In this document: piece after piece, positions 10,453 to 22,630 of the stretch
How positions within the stretch are numbered: the stretch's first letter is position 1
How the letters are laid out: the number at the start of each line of letters is the position of its first letter
DNA from: Phanerodontia chrysosporium
Lineage: Eukaryota; Basidiomycota; Agaricomycetes; Polyporales; Phanerochaetaceae
Direction of reading: 5' to 3'
DNA: 64,000 bases
Assembly: GCA_001910725.1 (NCBI GenBank)
Contig: MJGA01000003.1
Coordinates: 434,001 to 498,000 of the forward strand
Program-made: the position numbers and the translations under genes
Notes under the pieces: model-generated
Database searches by the model: none
What the model saw: the letters and a program-made list of their open reading frames with translations, nothing else
What the model was told of the DNA's origin: nothing

Positions 10453-11091
10453 GGACAGCTACTGGCGCAAACACCGTCGCACACGACACTCGCGCGAGGG
10501 CACTCACACGTGCTTCCAGAGCTGTCGAGCGCGAAGCCGTTCGTGCATGAAAGCTACATGGCTTACTGTAGCACGCAGACAATTTTAGCCTGAAGAGCGT
10601 GCATGTCATAACACAGAGCACATACGAGGGTAAGCACTGCGGCTCGCTGTTCGCTGGGTACGTGCACACGTGCCGTGCGCATCGACCTATGGTGATCCAC
10701 CGATTGAGCTCACTGTAGGCATAAGAGTACGGGATGGACAGCGCACCAAGCGTGTCAGTTCCACGGTGGTCTCAGCACTCCTGCTAATCGCGACAGCCGC
10801 TTTCGCGACATATTGCTTGACTCGAAGGCGTTGATGCCGGACAAGCACAGGCATCCGTCTGCAGGCCCGTGGTCGAGCTTCATAGGAAGGCGTGGGCACA
10901 GAGACAGTACGCACTGATGACACCGATTGTAACAGGCGGATGACTGGCGAAGGGCTAACAGCGAGCGGCACATTCGCGAGGTTCGCGCAGGTGTCGGACG
11001 TGGACGTGTCGGCGCGCATCAGGAGCGGGTGTTCGAGGCGGACGCGAGCGCAGGGAGCAGCGCGAGAGTGGAGAGATACAATGAACGCATG
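10255..11091 (-). pseudogene. priA-like secreted Cys-rich protein, frameshifted
   Basis: The minus strand starts with a signal peptide, MRSLYLSTLALLPALASA (11091-11038). It then carries pieces typical of basidiomycete PriA-like secreted Cys-rich proteins: DTCANLANVPLAV, GCLCLSGINAFESSN, YVAKAAVAISRSAETT, CTYPANSEPQC, CTNGFALDSSG and CECPRASVVCDGVCASSC, followed by a Thr/Pro tail in the minisatellite. The pieces lie in order but in different frames. At least three shifts (near 11016, 10813 and 10530) are each repaired by one extra base; two other frame changes coincide with plausible introns. Either this is a decaying gene or, because neighbouring essential genes show the same single-base losses, the bases were lost in sequencing. 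PriA was described as a fruiting-related mushroom protein; the role here is unknown. Confidence 0.65.
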
Positions 11092-11637
11092 GCGGAGAGG
11101 GCGAGGGTCAGCAGTTCGAGACTAGAGAAAGGACTGGCGGCGCGCTGCTGGCGGGAAAGAGCCTGACGACAGAAGAAGAGGAAGACTGAGGCTGCAGGAG
11201 GACGAGGAGACCGTTGCACACCTTTTTAGCAGGCACGTCAAAATCACGACTCTGGCTGCAGATTCGGTCCTGGAGTCGTGCCTGCGCGGAAGAAGGAGAA
11301 GCCCGACGGTCGAGGCTCCGTACGCATCTTGTGCCTGAGGTTCGTGCGACTCGACGTGAGGTGGATCGTGCACAGGAGTGCGATACTACATAGTGTATAC
11401 TACAGCATGCGCGACATGCCGTCGACAAAGCGACGCTTACGACCCTCGAGCTGGCCAGCATGCGCAGGAACAAACAAAGAGCAGGCGCATCCGTGACAAG
11501 TCAACCCGCCGCGCGCGTGACGTAACGCGCCCAAGTATCACGCTGCTCGAGGGCGTGAGCCTCCTCCGCACCGTGATCTCGACCTCGGACGATACCCACC
11601 CCTGGGCCCCACACCCCCTGAGCAACACAGCAACAAC
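11092..11637. other. Spacer, divergent promoters
   Basis: Between the minus-strand priA-like gene and the plus-strand Dpb3-like gene. Overlapping frames on both strands but no recognised product. Likely promoters for both neighbours, by position. Confidence 0.4.
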
Positions 11638-12498
11638 ATGTCAGAGCACGAGCACGAGCAGGACGTCCAGATGGACGAGGACATCGACATGCATGCGAGC
11701 TCGCACGCCGGCGAGCCCACTCCAGACCACCCCGAAGAGCACACGCTAGAAGCTTCAGAAGAAAACGCCCCCATAGAGAGGAAAAAGCAGAAGCAAAAAG
11801 CTGCTGACCCGCTTGCGCGCGAGCCGGCAAGTCGCTCTTCCCGATATCGCGTGTGCAACGCGTGCTGAAGGCAGACAAGGTGTGTCTGCGTCTCTCCCTG
11901 CGAGCGCGCCCCCGGGAAAAAAATGCTGACCGCGGCCACACCGACGTGCAGGAGCTGCCGATTGTCTCGCGTGAGGCGGTGCTGCTCATCAGCCTCGCCA
12001 CAGAGGAGTTCGTGAAGCGCATCAGCGAGGCCAGTCACCGGCTGGCGGTGCGCGAGGGCAGGACGACTGTGCAGAGGAAAGATCTCGGTGCGCCCGCTAT
12101 GTGATCTTCCTGGATCACTGTGTGCTAACGTGATGTTTGGTAGCGTCGGTATGCAGGAGAGCAGACGAGTTCCTGTTCCTGGAGGGTGCGTGACCCGCAT
12201 ACAGCTACTGAAAGCCCTGCCTGACCCTGTGCGTCACGCCGGGCCTCTCTGCCGCGCACGTCATGCACATATAGAGCTGATACCACTGTACGAGCCTGAG
12301 ACGGCGGCCCGACGGAAACCCAAAGCGCTTCAACCTAAAGACGACGACTCGCGGCCAACGACCTTCCTGGACCAGTATGTCTCGCGGACGAAAGATGCGC
12401 AAGATACGCCAGATGGGGACGCCGCTGCATACGAAGAGGAGCATGCAGGTGGAATGGAGGACATAACAATGCACGAGGACGGGACGATGACCGGATAG
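11638..12498 (+). CDS. Histone-fold DNA polymerase epsilon subunit (Dpb3/CHRAC-like), one apparent frameshift
   Basis: Predicted histone-fold subunit of DNA polymerase epsilon (Dpb3-like, NF-YC/POLE4 class), acting at replication forks and possibly in chromatin remodelling. Exons 11638-11879, 11952-12087, 12144-12185 and 12275-12498. After an acidic N-terminus (about 60 residues), the histone fold reads LFPISRVQRVLKADK, ELPIVSREAVLLISLATEEF, then TTVQRKDLASVCRRADEFLF; an acidic tail follows. The frame changes between LAREP and KSLFPIS at about 11827, where GAGCCGGCAAG would need one more G (CCG GGC AAG). With that base the total is 645 nt, a whole number of codons (214 residues). No splice site explains the shift. 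Family assignment is solid; Dpb3 versus a CHRAC-type paralogue is not settled. Confidence 0.85.
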
Positions 12499-12702
12499 TG
12501 TTGAGAAGGGTTTCTCACCTGCGTGTGAAGCATACACACCCAATCTCTGGACGATAGATCTCTCCGTAACTTATGCAGAATCCATTCTATAGGTATCACA
12601 GTGCTCGCAGCCCATGTGTATGTTACATAATAGTTATAGTCGAGTTATAGTTCTAGCCGCGGGATGCTTCACATGTATACTGGGATGGGGAATGTGGCCG
12701 CC

Positions 12703-13176
12703 TTACGCGTTGACAAGAGGCGCAAGCTGGCCCTTCGAGTTCAGCTCAACGACGCGATCGCATCCGCCAACGTGCTTCTGGTCTGTGTGGGAAGAGCCAA
12801 GGTCAATAGCGAGGCATGGTGCTGCAAGACGGGAGAGACGCACTGATGAAGATGTTGGGCACAGAGCGCTGGTTCGTCTTCTCGAAGAGATAGTCCTGAA
12901 TAGCAGAGCCCTCATCGAGCTCGTCAAGCCTGAGAGGTAATGATGAGCAAAGATCGGAATGTCGAATGCGGACGTGCACGTACTCGATGATCTTGGTCTG
13001 CACGTTCGGGAAGGTGCTCGTGAGCAGACTCTTTGCCCGCTTGCAGTACGGGCAGTAAGTCTTGGAGAAGATCGTGATGGTGTTGCTGTTGATAGCGTTC
13101 TGCGAGAGGCGATCAGTTGTGTTGTGGGAGCCATGCGCGACGGGATGCTCACCTCGACGGTGTCCTTGACGGCCAT
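12703..13176 (-). CDS. Glutaredoxin (dithiol, CPYC)
   Basis: Small thiol-disulfide oxidoreductase that uses glutathione to reduce protein disulfides and mixed disulfides. Exons 13176-13153, 13099-12984, 12929-12844 and 12782-12703 give 101 residues. Near the N-terminus TIFSKTYCPYCKRAKSLL holds the CPYC dithiol active site. QRSVPNIFINQKHVGG supplies the cis-proline (TVP/SVP) and glutathione-binding loop, and GGCDRVVEL is the usual C-terminal GG-x-D segment. Length matches single-domain class I glutaredoxins. With this start there is no clear targeting peptide, so cytosolic location is likely; an upstream in-frame exon cannot be excluded. It is convergent with the Dpb3-like gene (205 bp apart) and divergent from the NIF3 gene (401 bp). 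Confidence 0.93.
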   Translation of the reverse strand: MAVKDTVEVSIPSRMAPTTQLIASRRTLSTATPSRSSPRLTARTASGQRVCSRAPSRTCRPRSSSTCTSAFDIPIFAHHYLSGLTSSMRALLFRTISSRRRTSALCPTSSSVRLSRLAAPCLAIDLGSSHTDQKHVGGCDRVVELNSKGQLAPLVNA

Positions 13177-13577
13177 GATTTTACGCTGGAAGGGAGACGG
13201 ATTAGAGGCAGAGGCGAGAGCCAGGATTCAGCTGGGGGCGAGGGAGGCGGTGGTGGTCTGGGAGAGAGGACGTACGGGATCTGTGGGAGTGCTAGCCCAG
13301 AAGGTGAAGCCTCTATAAAGCTGGCGGAGAAACATGCAGGAGAGGATGACGCCGCCGAGGCTTGCAAAGCTCTTGCCTAATCTACCCCGCCGCGCCGCCC
13401 GCGATTGGACGCCGCCGTGGCGTCATCTGCGTCACGTGCGACACGGCGTGTGCCACGTGAGCCGGCGCGCCCCGCCCGCTGGCGTTTCGTGCGCTGCCAC
13501 GACCCGCACGCCCAGGTCCGCCACGCACACAGCTTCGACGCCAGCAAAGGAAAAAAAATAGGCAGCAAAAACTATCC
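13177..13577. promoter_or_regulatory. Divergent spacer of glutaredoxin and NIF3 genes
   Basis: A 401-bp spacer between two divergent starts. It contains a GC-rich block (13380-13540) with several CGTCA/ACGTG-like words, for example ccacgtgagcc at about 13453. No gene is supported. Regulatory role is inferred from position. Confidence 0.35.
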
Positions 13578-14749
13578 ATGGCACTCGTCAAGTCCGTCTG
13601 CCGCGCGATGGAGCACATCGCCCCGCTGCGCCTCGCCGAAAAATGGGACAACGTGCGTTTCGTGTCTTGCCCTGGTCCGCCGCGCCGAGCTGAGCTCATC
13701 ATGACACGACCAGGTTGGCTTACTCCTCGGTGCGTAAGCCCTGCCAGCTGTCGCGCTCACAGCAGCGGGCAGCCCGCGGACCGCTGGGCGCTGACGCCAT
13801 TCCGTCCCCGCAGAGGCCCCCTTCGTGCGCCCGCAGGCCCACAAGGTGCTGCTCACGATCGAGTAAGCCGCACACCCCGGGTCCGCCTTTCCCCATAATA
13901 GCTGACGCCTCCTGCCAGCCTGACCACGGAGGTCGCGAACGAGGCGCTCGCGACGCCGACGGCGGTCGTCGTGGCGTACCACCCGACGATCTTCAAGCCG
14001 CTCGCGGCGCTCACGCTCGCGAACCCGCTGCAGCGCTCGCTCCTGCGCCTCGCTGCGGCGGGCGTGTCCGTGTATGCGCCGCACACCGCGCTCGACAGCG
14101 TCACGGGCGGCATCAACGACTGGCTCGCGGACGGCGTGCGCGCCGGCGGCCCCGCCGAGGTGCGCTACATCGGCGAGGCTTTCGGTGAGGAGGGCGGCCA
14201 GGGCCGGCTTGTGACCTTTGCGGAGCCCGTAAGCATGCAGGACCTCCAGGCGCGCGTGAAGAAGCACCTTGGCCTCCAGCACTGTGCGTTTGCTCTGTCC
14301 TTTCCGTTCCCCGTCTGCCGACTATGTTTCTCATTGTGACGTCGCAGTACAAGTCGCGTACCCTGCTGGCCAGGGTGCAGGTACGACCGTGAGCACCGTT
14401 GCTATCTGCGCAGGATCCGGCGGGTCGATGTTCGCGGGGCTGCAAGCCGACGTGTACTTCACCGGCGAGATGAGCCATCACGAGGTGCTCGCCGCCGTCG
14501 CGAACGGGACAAACGTCATTCTCTGTGCGTGCACTCCCTCACACCGCTTAATGCGAAACCTCACGCTGGCGCGTAGGTGGTCACACAAACACTGAGCGAG
14601 GCTACCTGCCGACGCTCGCCCAAAAGCTCAAGAGCACCCTCTGCGATGTCGTCGCGCCCGAGGAGGCAGACGCGGCTCACGCGTCATTCCTTCGCTCGAT
14701 GGAAATCGAAGTCAGCAAGGAGGACAAGCACCCGCTGCAGATTGTCTAG
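13578..14749 (+). CDS. NIF3/DUF34-family protein
   Basis: Member of the NIF3 (Ngg1-interacting factor 3, DUF34) family: conserved dinuclear-metal proteins related to GTP cyclohydrolase I type 2, biochemical role unsettled. Exons 13578-13652, 13714-13729 (a 16-nt exon), 13814-13862, 13919-14283, 14348-14524 and 14577-14749 give 284 residues. Signature pieces: APLRLAEKWDNVGLLLE at the N-terminus, AVVVAYHPTIFKPL (metal-site HP), VYAPHTALDSVTGGINDWL, then VAICAGSGGSMF and the C-terminal MSHHEVLAA and CGHTNTERGYL segments, which carry the second group of metal ligands. Length is typical of the eukaryotic family. No presequence is obvious. The extremely GC-rich exon 4 creates long mirror frames on the minus strand, which I discard. 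Confidence 0.93.
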
Positions 14750-14901
14750 GCGTAGTAAAAAAGTAGATCCATCGAGAATACTTCATTCTATCTGCGCAAA
14801 GCTCAGAGGCTTTGCATATCGGGCGTGCTCGACGACTCCAGCGAAGTAAATTCGGCCAAGATACATACAGAATAAAGCCGGAAAACGTTTTGTGTATTGC
14901 T

Positions 14902-17028
<2,127 letters not shown>

Positions 17029-17209
17029 GTTGCTCGTCGTCGTCGGTCTGAACGTTGTCGGTCGGTTGCAAACGGAGTACTCCCATTCGACGATGACACT
17101 GGCGCCTCCTCGCTCTGCATGAGGAAGGCAGTTCGCACGCATGCTATCGCCTGTGACGCGGGGACTGCGCCATGATATCTTGACCGCGACTCCCGTATCC
17201 CTACAAACT

Positions 17210-18501
17210 ATGGCTTGGGTCTCTAGGCTATGGATGTTTACACTATGTCTCCTTGGGCTGCTTGTGGTCTCTACTCGTGCGGAGGATGAACCATGCACTG
17301 TCTGGGACAACGGCAAATTCTACGACCTCAATCCGCTGAAGTCGAAGTAAGGGCTCGTCCTTCGACTCATCGAAAAGGATTCATCTAATCTGCGTCAGCT
17401 GCCAGGGAGGATTACCAGTTCAAATCCCCTGAGGGTCGAACTTATACTCTCAATGCGTGTCAGCCTGTGAAGGCGGAGCTTTGGGCCGTCAAGGTGGACG
17501 AGCCCGAACGAGTTGCCGGTGTCACTCGCCGCGAGCACGGCGATTTCGCCTTGGGGTGAGTGTTACACTTTACGCGTCGCTAGTTGCTCTTACATTACTG
17601 CTACAGCCTTGTGAACACTACGCTTGTCGTGCGGGATGGAAATCCTTCAATGACATTGACCAAGGGATCCGCTTGTCCCAAACACCCCGACATGCCAGCT
17701 GCCACCACCATTCACTTTAGATGCGATCCTTCTGTGACCGATAACGGTAAGAGCTATGTCCTTTTTATAATGATGACCGGCTCAGTTTGCATAGGTACAC
17801 CTGTGTTGATCGCACAGCTGCCACCTCCAGAAGACGACTCTTGTTTCTTCGTCATCGAATGGAAGACCCATGTCAGTATCTCTTCCCTCGAGGTCGAGAA
17901 CGGCTCTAACCTGAGGCAACACAGGTTGCATGTCCCACTCAGCCGAAAGGTAGCTGGGGAATCATGACCATTCTCGCAACGCTGTGAGTCTTTCCAGTTC
18001 GCTACAGTGCGCACGTTCCTCATTTCGTACACTAGTGCCGGTCTTCTTTTGATGACATACATAATCGTCGGAGGCTTCTACAACTACACGGTACTAGGCC
18101 TGCGAGGACTGGACGTCCTCCCCCGATATTCTCTCTTCTCCCTCCGAGATACGATCAGCTTCGCGCAGGACTGCTTTGAAAGGATCAAGGAACGTTCATC
18201 AGACACGCTGCACTTTGGGAACAGCGGCATGGGCGGATGGAGACGGCCCACGCTTAACGGAGGTTATCGCGGCCTGGACGAGGAGCAGACGGGCATGCTC
18301 AACGGACCGCCAGGGTACTTGGACGAGATGGATGAGGAGAGCTGCGCAGCAGCGGCACGAGAACAGCAGGCCCGCTGCTGGAATGGACGACAGTGGTGTT
18401 ATCCGGCTGTAGAGCTGCTGTACTTATGGACCCGGCAAAGCTACGGTGATGCTCGTTCGAGATGTGCGTCGCCTCAAGCGAAGGCGGGCTCGCGAGACTG
18501 A
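17210..18501 (+). CDS. Mannose-6-phosphate-receptor-homology / Atg27-like type I membrane protein
   Basis: Probable Golgi-endosome-vacuole sorting receptor of the MRH/Atg27 class. Exons 17210-17346, 17406-17555, 17607-17746, 17795-17871, 17925-17983 and 18036-18501 give 342 residues. A hydrophobic signal peptide (MAWVSRLWMFTLCLLGLLVV) precedes a luminal domain with about seven cysteines, including CTVWDNGKFYDLNPL, HFRCDPS and CFFVIEWKTHVACP. The Trp-rich junction GSWGIMTIL leads into one transmembrane segment (LLLMTYIIVGGFYNYTVLGL). The cytosolic tail holds GLRGLDVLPRYS, where the family has its conserved post-membrane motif, and is otherwise Gly/acid-rich. The last 50 or so residues may be mis-spliced. 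MRH fold versus Atg27 specialisation cannot be separated from sequence reading alone. Confidence 0.8.
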
Positions 18502-19079
18502 CGTCGGTGGAAGATGCAGGGTGAGATAGCCGAGTGACCCAAGGTGTCGGAAACCTGGTTCAGGGCCACCCGCTTGCTGTCTGAGAACAGCGAGTCGCGT
18601 CCAAGCGATCGATATGTCGCCTGCAGGAGGGGTTTACATAAGATGTGCGGGGAAAGCGTAGGTTCAGAACTGTACGCTTTGAGCTGGGCCGCGCCTGCCA
18701 TGTTGGCTGCAAAGGCATTGTTCTCGCCGTCTCCCCCAGCGACGAGAGGGACAATGTGGGCAGTGTGGGAGCAGAGGACCATGGCGACGTTGTTTGTGTG
18801 TGCAGGATGGAGACCAAATGTTTGGCGGGATTTGCCTCCGTGCGTTCGCGGATGTATTGTGACCGTGAGAAAAAGTCGCAGAGTTACTATGTGGCGTCGG
18901 GGAATTGGCGAGGTCTGAGCGTGAAGAGGAACCTCCATCTGGTTTCGCGTGAGGGCTCGAGATTCGGTTCACTGAATCTCTTTCTTCTCATTGTTTTCTT
19001 CTTTCCTCTTCTCTTTTGTTCTCCTTACTTTCTTGTGCCATTTCTTCAAAGCATTTTTCACGACACGATCACGACAGTC
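18502..19079. promoter_or_regulatory. Upstream region of the first bHLH gene
   Basis: No gene supported. The last 110 bases (18970-19079) are a pyrimidine-rich run (ctttcttctcattgttttct and similar), typical of fungal promoters and 5' leaders just upstream of an ATG. Confidence 0.5.
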
Positions 19080-20200
19080 ATGGACCCCCACTACACCCAC
19101 AGCCTGTCCCAAGGGGACGAAAACTACATGCATACCGGGGCGTACACTCCGTATGCCTCAGATGAAGATCCCAACTACGGCATAGTGTACCATCAGCAAA
19201 TGCAACCTCCTTACCCAGTCGTGCAGACGGGTCCGCAACGTGGGTGTCGCCTGTTTTCTTGCAACGCTGCACGCATCCCTATATCTGATCCCCACGTTTC
19301 GTTGTATTATTGCCTACAGGCCAGTTGTCCGAGTCAGAGATTCAAGCCATGCATTACCAGCGTAACCTCAGCATCATGGGGCAGCCGTACGCGAACCCCG
19401 TGTATAACGCCTCGCCGCCTCATGGCGCCATGCCTCTTTCCGGATCACCCCCTCCTCCCTCTCCCAGCCATTTGTACGACCCCCTCTCGCCCCCTGTGTC
19501 CGGATCTGATACATCGGCGGACGGAATATACCACCATTCCCGCAACAGCAGCGCGACCGGCTCCCCATCCTCATCCCGCGCCAATTCGCTTGTGCACCGC
19601 AATCCGTTGCGGTACAACCCGACACCGTCTCCCACAAGCTCTTCGACCGGTCGACGCAGCCGCGGCCGCTCTCTCTCAGACGACGACGAAGGAATGGGCC
19701 TGGGCATGGCAGAGAGTCTCGCGAACACCCGCAAGGAGGCTACTAGAAGACAAAGGATTGAGGCGGAGCAACGCCGCAGGGACGAACTGCGTGACGGTTA
19801 TGCTAGGCTTAAGGATGCGCTCCCGGTGTCCAATCAGAAGAGTTCGAAGGTTTCTCTGCTCGAGAGAGGTAAGCCTCCTTTGTCTAGACCGTTACTCATT
19901 TCCGCTGACAATTCCATCGCCACTTCTCTTGCAGCCACAAACTACATCATCATGATGGAGAACCAGAACCGTGACCTCATGAAACGGCTTGAGGCAGTAG
20001 AGCAGGAGGTCAAGCGACTACGTGCCCTCAACGAAAAGATCTCCCTCAGCGTCGGTGGCACCAAATCACCATCTCCCTCGCGCATGCCCATGGACCAGCA
20101 TTCTTCGTCACCCCAACCGGAAGCTTCGCAGCTAAACGTTATGGGTCAAGAGACTGCTCAAGACGAATCTGGCTCGTCTGGTTCGGATGGAGGTTTCTAA
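19080..20200 (+). CDS. bHLH transcription factor 1
   Basis: Predicted DNA-binding regulator. Exons 19080-19239, 19320-19868 and 19935-20200 give 324 residues. The first 160 residues are Ser/Pro/Tyr-rich and disordered. The basic region is RRQRIEAEQRRRDELRDGY (about residues 182-200) with the E and R pattern expected for E-box contact. It is followed by a helix-loop-helix, ARLKDALPVSNQKSSKVSLL then ERATNYIIMMENQN, and a heptad-like helix (DLMKRLEAVEQEVKRLRALN) suggesting a bHLH-zipper. The C-terminal 60 residues are Ser/Gln-rich. The second intron falls inside helix 2. A second gene at 27591 carries almost the same core. Targets are unknown. Confidence 0.9.
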
Positions 20201-20960
20201 ATTGCATCTCGCTTTGTATCAATTCCAACCGCCATGGACTTCTTCATTCTTGCAACAATCTGTCCCATCTAACCATATGCTCCCCGTGTACCGTTCTTCA
20301 TGTGCCATATCTTCCATCTTGCTCTCATCTTCCCCTCCTTCCCATTTCCCTGATGCTCTTCCTCTCCACCGCCCGCCGCCCACCTGCGCCGCGTGGCGAT
20401 ACCCGACCCTTCCTCCATTCACGACACGATCACGTTCCCGGCGACGACAACAAGCGGTCGAGCTCGAGGCTGGGACGGTTGGCAGCGCCCGGTGCGCTCT
20501 CGCAAGCTACAATGCCCGCAACCGCCTCCCCTCCCTCGCTCCACCCATACCCGTATACCTCCCTCGCTTGCGAGGGCCCTGCGGCTCGACGCCGCGGGGT
20601 TCGTGCGCTGCAAGAAATGCCGTTCCGGATACCCCCACTCCTGCTTGACGTCCGCGTCCGAGGGATGCCGCGGGAGCCGTGCTCTCAGCGCCCCTCGTTG
20701 ACCGACGTCCCCGCAACGAGTCCACTATCCGTCGAAGCCCGCTTTCGTCTCGCGCTCGCAGGTGCCGTTACGTTCGTCCGTCCGCCATCTCGAGGAGAAA
20801 ACGCCTGCTGGATACCATCAGACTTTCCGGATACCTCGATGAGCCACCATATCTGTAGCCAGTCCGCGGCGACCGTCGTCTGTCTCGATATACTGCCTCC
20901 CAATTGTCTCCTTTGTATTCACAGTCTCTCATTTCGCACTATTTAGAACAAGTGACAAGC
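20201..20960. other. 3' region and spacer
   Basis: Pyrimidine- and C-rich spacer (20230-20400) followed by GC-rich DNA. Overlapping frames on the plus strand (20187-20648, 20302-20946) show no domain and no bias I trust. Probably the 3' end of the bHLH gene and the leader of the small gene at 20961. Confidence 0.35.
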
Positions 20961-21174
20961 ATGAATCCAATCAACTACGTCTATCTGATTGTGTGTGCCT
21001 TGGTGCTCTGCTACCTGCCCAGGAAGAGTGAGTTGCCGTGTGGCCTGTGAAGCGAAGCAGTAGTGTGCCGTTGCACGCGCAAGCAACATGTCTACAGGGG
21101 CGGAGAAGTCCGCCTCCCGAGCCTCGAAGGGCGGGAGGGTCACGAAACACGCACGGCGCGCGCGACAGACATAG
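20961..21174 (+). CDS. Single-pass membrane micropeptide, 47 residues
   Basis: Too short for a routine ORF call. Exon 20961-21027 and exon 21098-21174 join through a 70-nt GT-AG intron to give exactly 48 codons with stop. The product is one hydrophobic segment (NYVYLIVCALVLCYLP, residues 5-20) followed by a strongly basic tail (RKRAEKSASRASKGG, then KHARRARQT). This is the layout of a short tail- or signal-anchored membrane peptide with its basic end on the cytosolic side. I recognise no family. Support is the in-frame junction and the sharp hydrophobic/basic split; a chance occurrence is possible. Confidence 0.45.
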
Positions 21175-22021
21175 CTAGCCATACACCGCACCGCGAGGCA
21201 CAGCGGACGGAGCGCGGGTTCTTTGATAGATGAAACGGCAATGAGCAACCTTGGGAGGTCGGTGGAGAGAACATGAGATCCTGCGCGACTCGCAGAGGCA
21301 GAGACAGCCACTTCCAGCGCTGGGATATTTTCCGCGCCGCCGCTGGGCACGCGCCGCAGAATGTGCTGCGACGACGCGCTCTCACATGCCTGCGAAGGCC
21401 GCGGGACGCGCTGCGCGGGGGCGGGAAGCCCTAATGTCTCGGCCTCATCGCGGGCGCGGCTGAGGACGGACGCGGGGGACACGGCGCGTGGGCGGGCCAG
21501 GCGCGGCTATCGGACATCGTACGCGCGTTTTCGCATGTACGGACTCGTGTGGCTGGTCGGGCAGAAGCCCCAGCGCGCTCTGTGCGAGACGGCGACGCGC
21601 GGGCGCGCTCCGCCGCGTTCGCGCCGCGGGTGGCTCACGCGCATGGCGTGCAGCTATCGGCCGCGAAGTCGAAGCACGGCCAGGCCCCAACGGAGATTGC
21701 GTCCTGCGTGACATCGTCTAGGAGATAGCGGTATAGGGTCCGCCGATGAGGAGCCTCGGCTTGGGCGGCGGAGAGACCTGTTCGAAACAAACGACGTCAA
21801 GGGACGCGCAGAAAGGGCTCTGGAGGAGGGAGCTCCTGCGAACGTATGACTGGTCTTCAGATGGAAAGGCTACCAGGATCGAGTAATTGTATGTGAAAGG
21901 ATGGTGCGGCCCGGAGTTCTGCTTCCGTGAGCCTTGTCGATGGCAAAGAAGGAGGAGCCTCCAGCTATGAAGGTAGAATGCGCCTGGAGTTACACAGGGT
22001 CAATGAAGGCATCAGAAAGTA
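21175..22021. other. GC-rich spacer, no gene seen
   Basis: Very GC-rich at 21330-21710, which opens overlapping frames on both strands (for example 20943-21482 minus, 21361-21711 plus) without any motif. No repeat or structured RNA recognised. Confidence 0.4.
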
Positions 22022-22630
22022 TTAGGGTCTGCTTAATGTTGACAAGTCTTCGAGGTCGTTGAGAAACTCTCGAAGACAACCATCGTATCGATGATCAAAG
22101 CAGGGATCGTCACGGGAGTTTTGCGAGGGAGAGTTTCGGCGCATACTGAAGGTCAAACACGACCAGGACCGAGACCACCTGCGTTCGACGATACGACCGA
22201 CATCCGAAGTCGGTAACACCGGAAAATTAAGTTCGGGGGACAGGTACGAGTCCCAGAAGACGGAGAGTCCGGGAAGAGGAAGCGTCCCTGTGACGCGCAA
22301 GCCGTGTTCGTGGAGATGTAGTACCATGGTCGGCCAGACTGAGAGGGCCAGGACCATCCACTTATCCTGGAGAATAATCCGGGATTCGACTGGATGCTCT
22401 TTCGAGGGGGAAGAGTATGTTCGCACGTTAATCTCGGTTAAAGTGGAGCCAGCTGACATCTTGTCCTTACCTATCGCACCCTGGATATTCTCCTGCAATT
22501 CTTCATAGACCTGCTCGCTGTAATCCAGAACGCAGGGAGACGGGCCAGTGCCGATGAAAGTTGAAAGGTACGAAGTATGAGCGACCGTATTGCTCGTTGG
22601 AAACCACGAGGCTCCCATCGATAGCCACAA
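22022..22630 (-). CDS. Unassigned 202-codon ORF
   Basis: An uninterrupted minus-strand frame with globular composition, for example HPVESRIILQDKWMVLALSV near its centre and DVGRIVERRWSRSW in its second half. It has no recognised domain, and codon use is less GC-biased than in the housekeeping genes. It may be an exon of a larger gene or a relic of an inserted sequence. Its neighbourhood (21.2-24.0 kb) holds no other gene. Confidence 0.3.
   Translation of the reverse strand: MWLSMGASWFPTSNTVAHTSYLSTFIGTGPSPCVLDYSEQVYEELQENIQGAIGKDKMSAGSTLTEINVRTYSSPSKEHPVESRIILQDKWMVLALSVWPTMVLHLHEHGLRVTGTLPLPGLSVFWDSYLSPELNFPVLPTSDVGRIVERRWSRSWSCLTFSMRRNSPSQNSRDDPCFDHRYDGCLREFLNDLEDLSTLSRP

Noticed and set aside
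9740..10669. 309-codon minus-strand ORF as one gene
   Set aside because: It is a patchwork: its N-terminal part belongs to the priA-like gene in one of several frames, the middle is minisatellite, and the rest is GC-rich low-complexity DNA.
13572..14481. Long minus-strand frames opposite the NIF3 gene
   Set aside because: Mirror frames produced by GC-rich codons of the plus-strand NIF3 exons, whose family motifs are unambiguous.
18474..18972. Minus-strand ORFs upstream of the first bHLH gene
   Set aside because: Overlap the promoter region and each other in two frames without any motif or bias.
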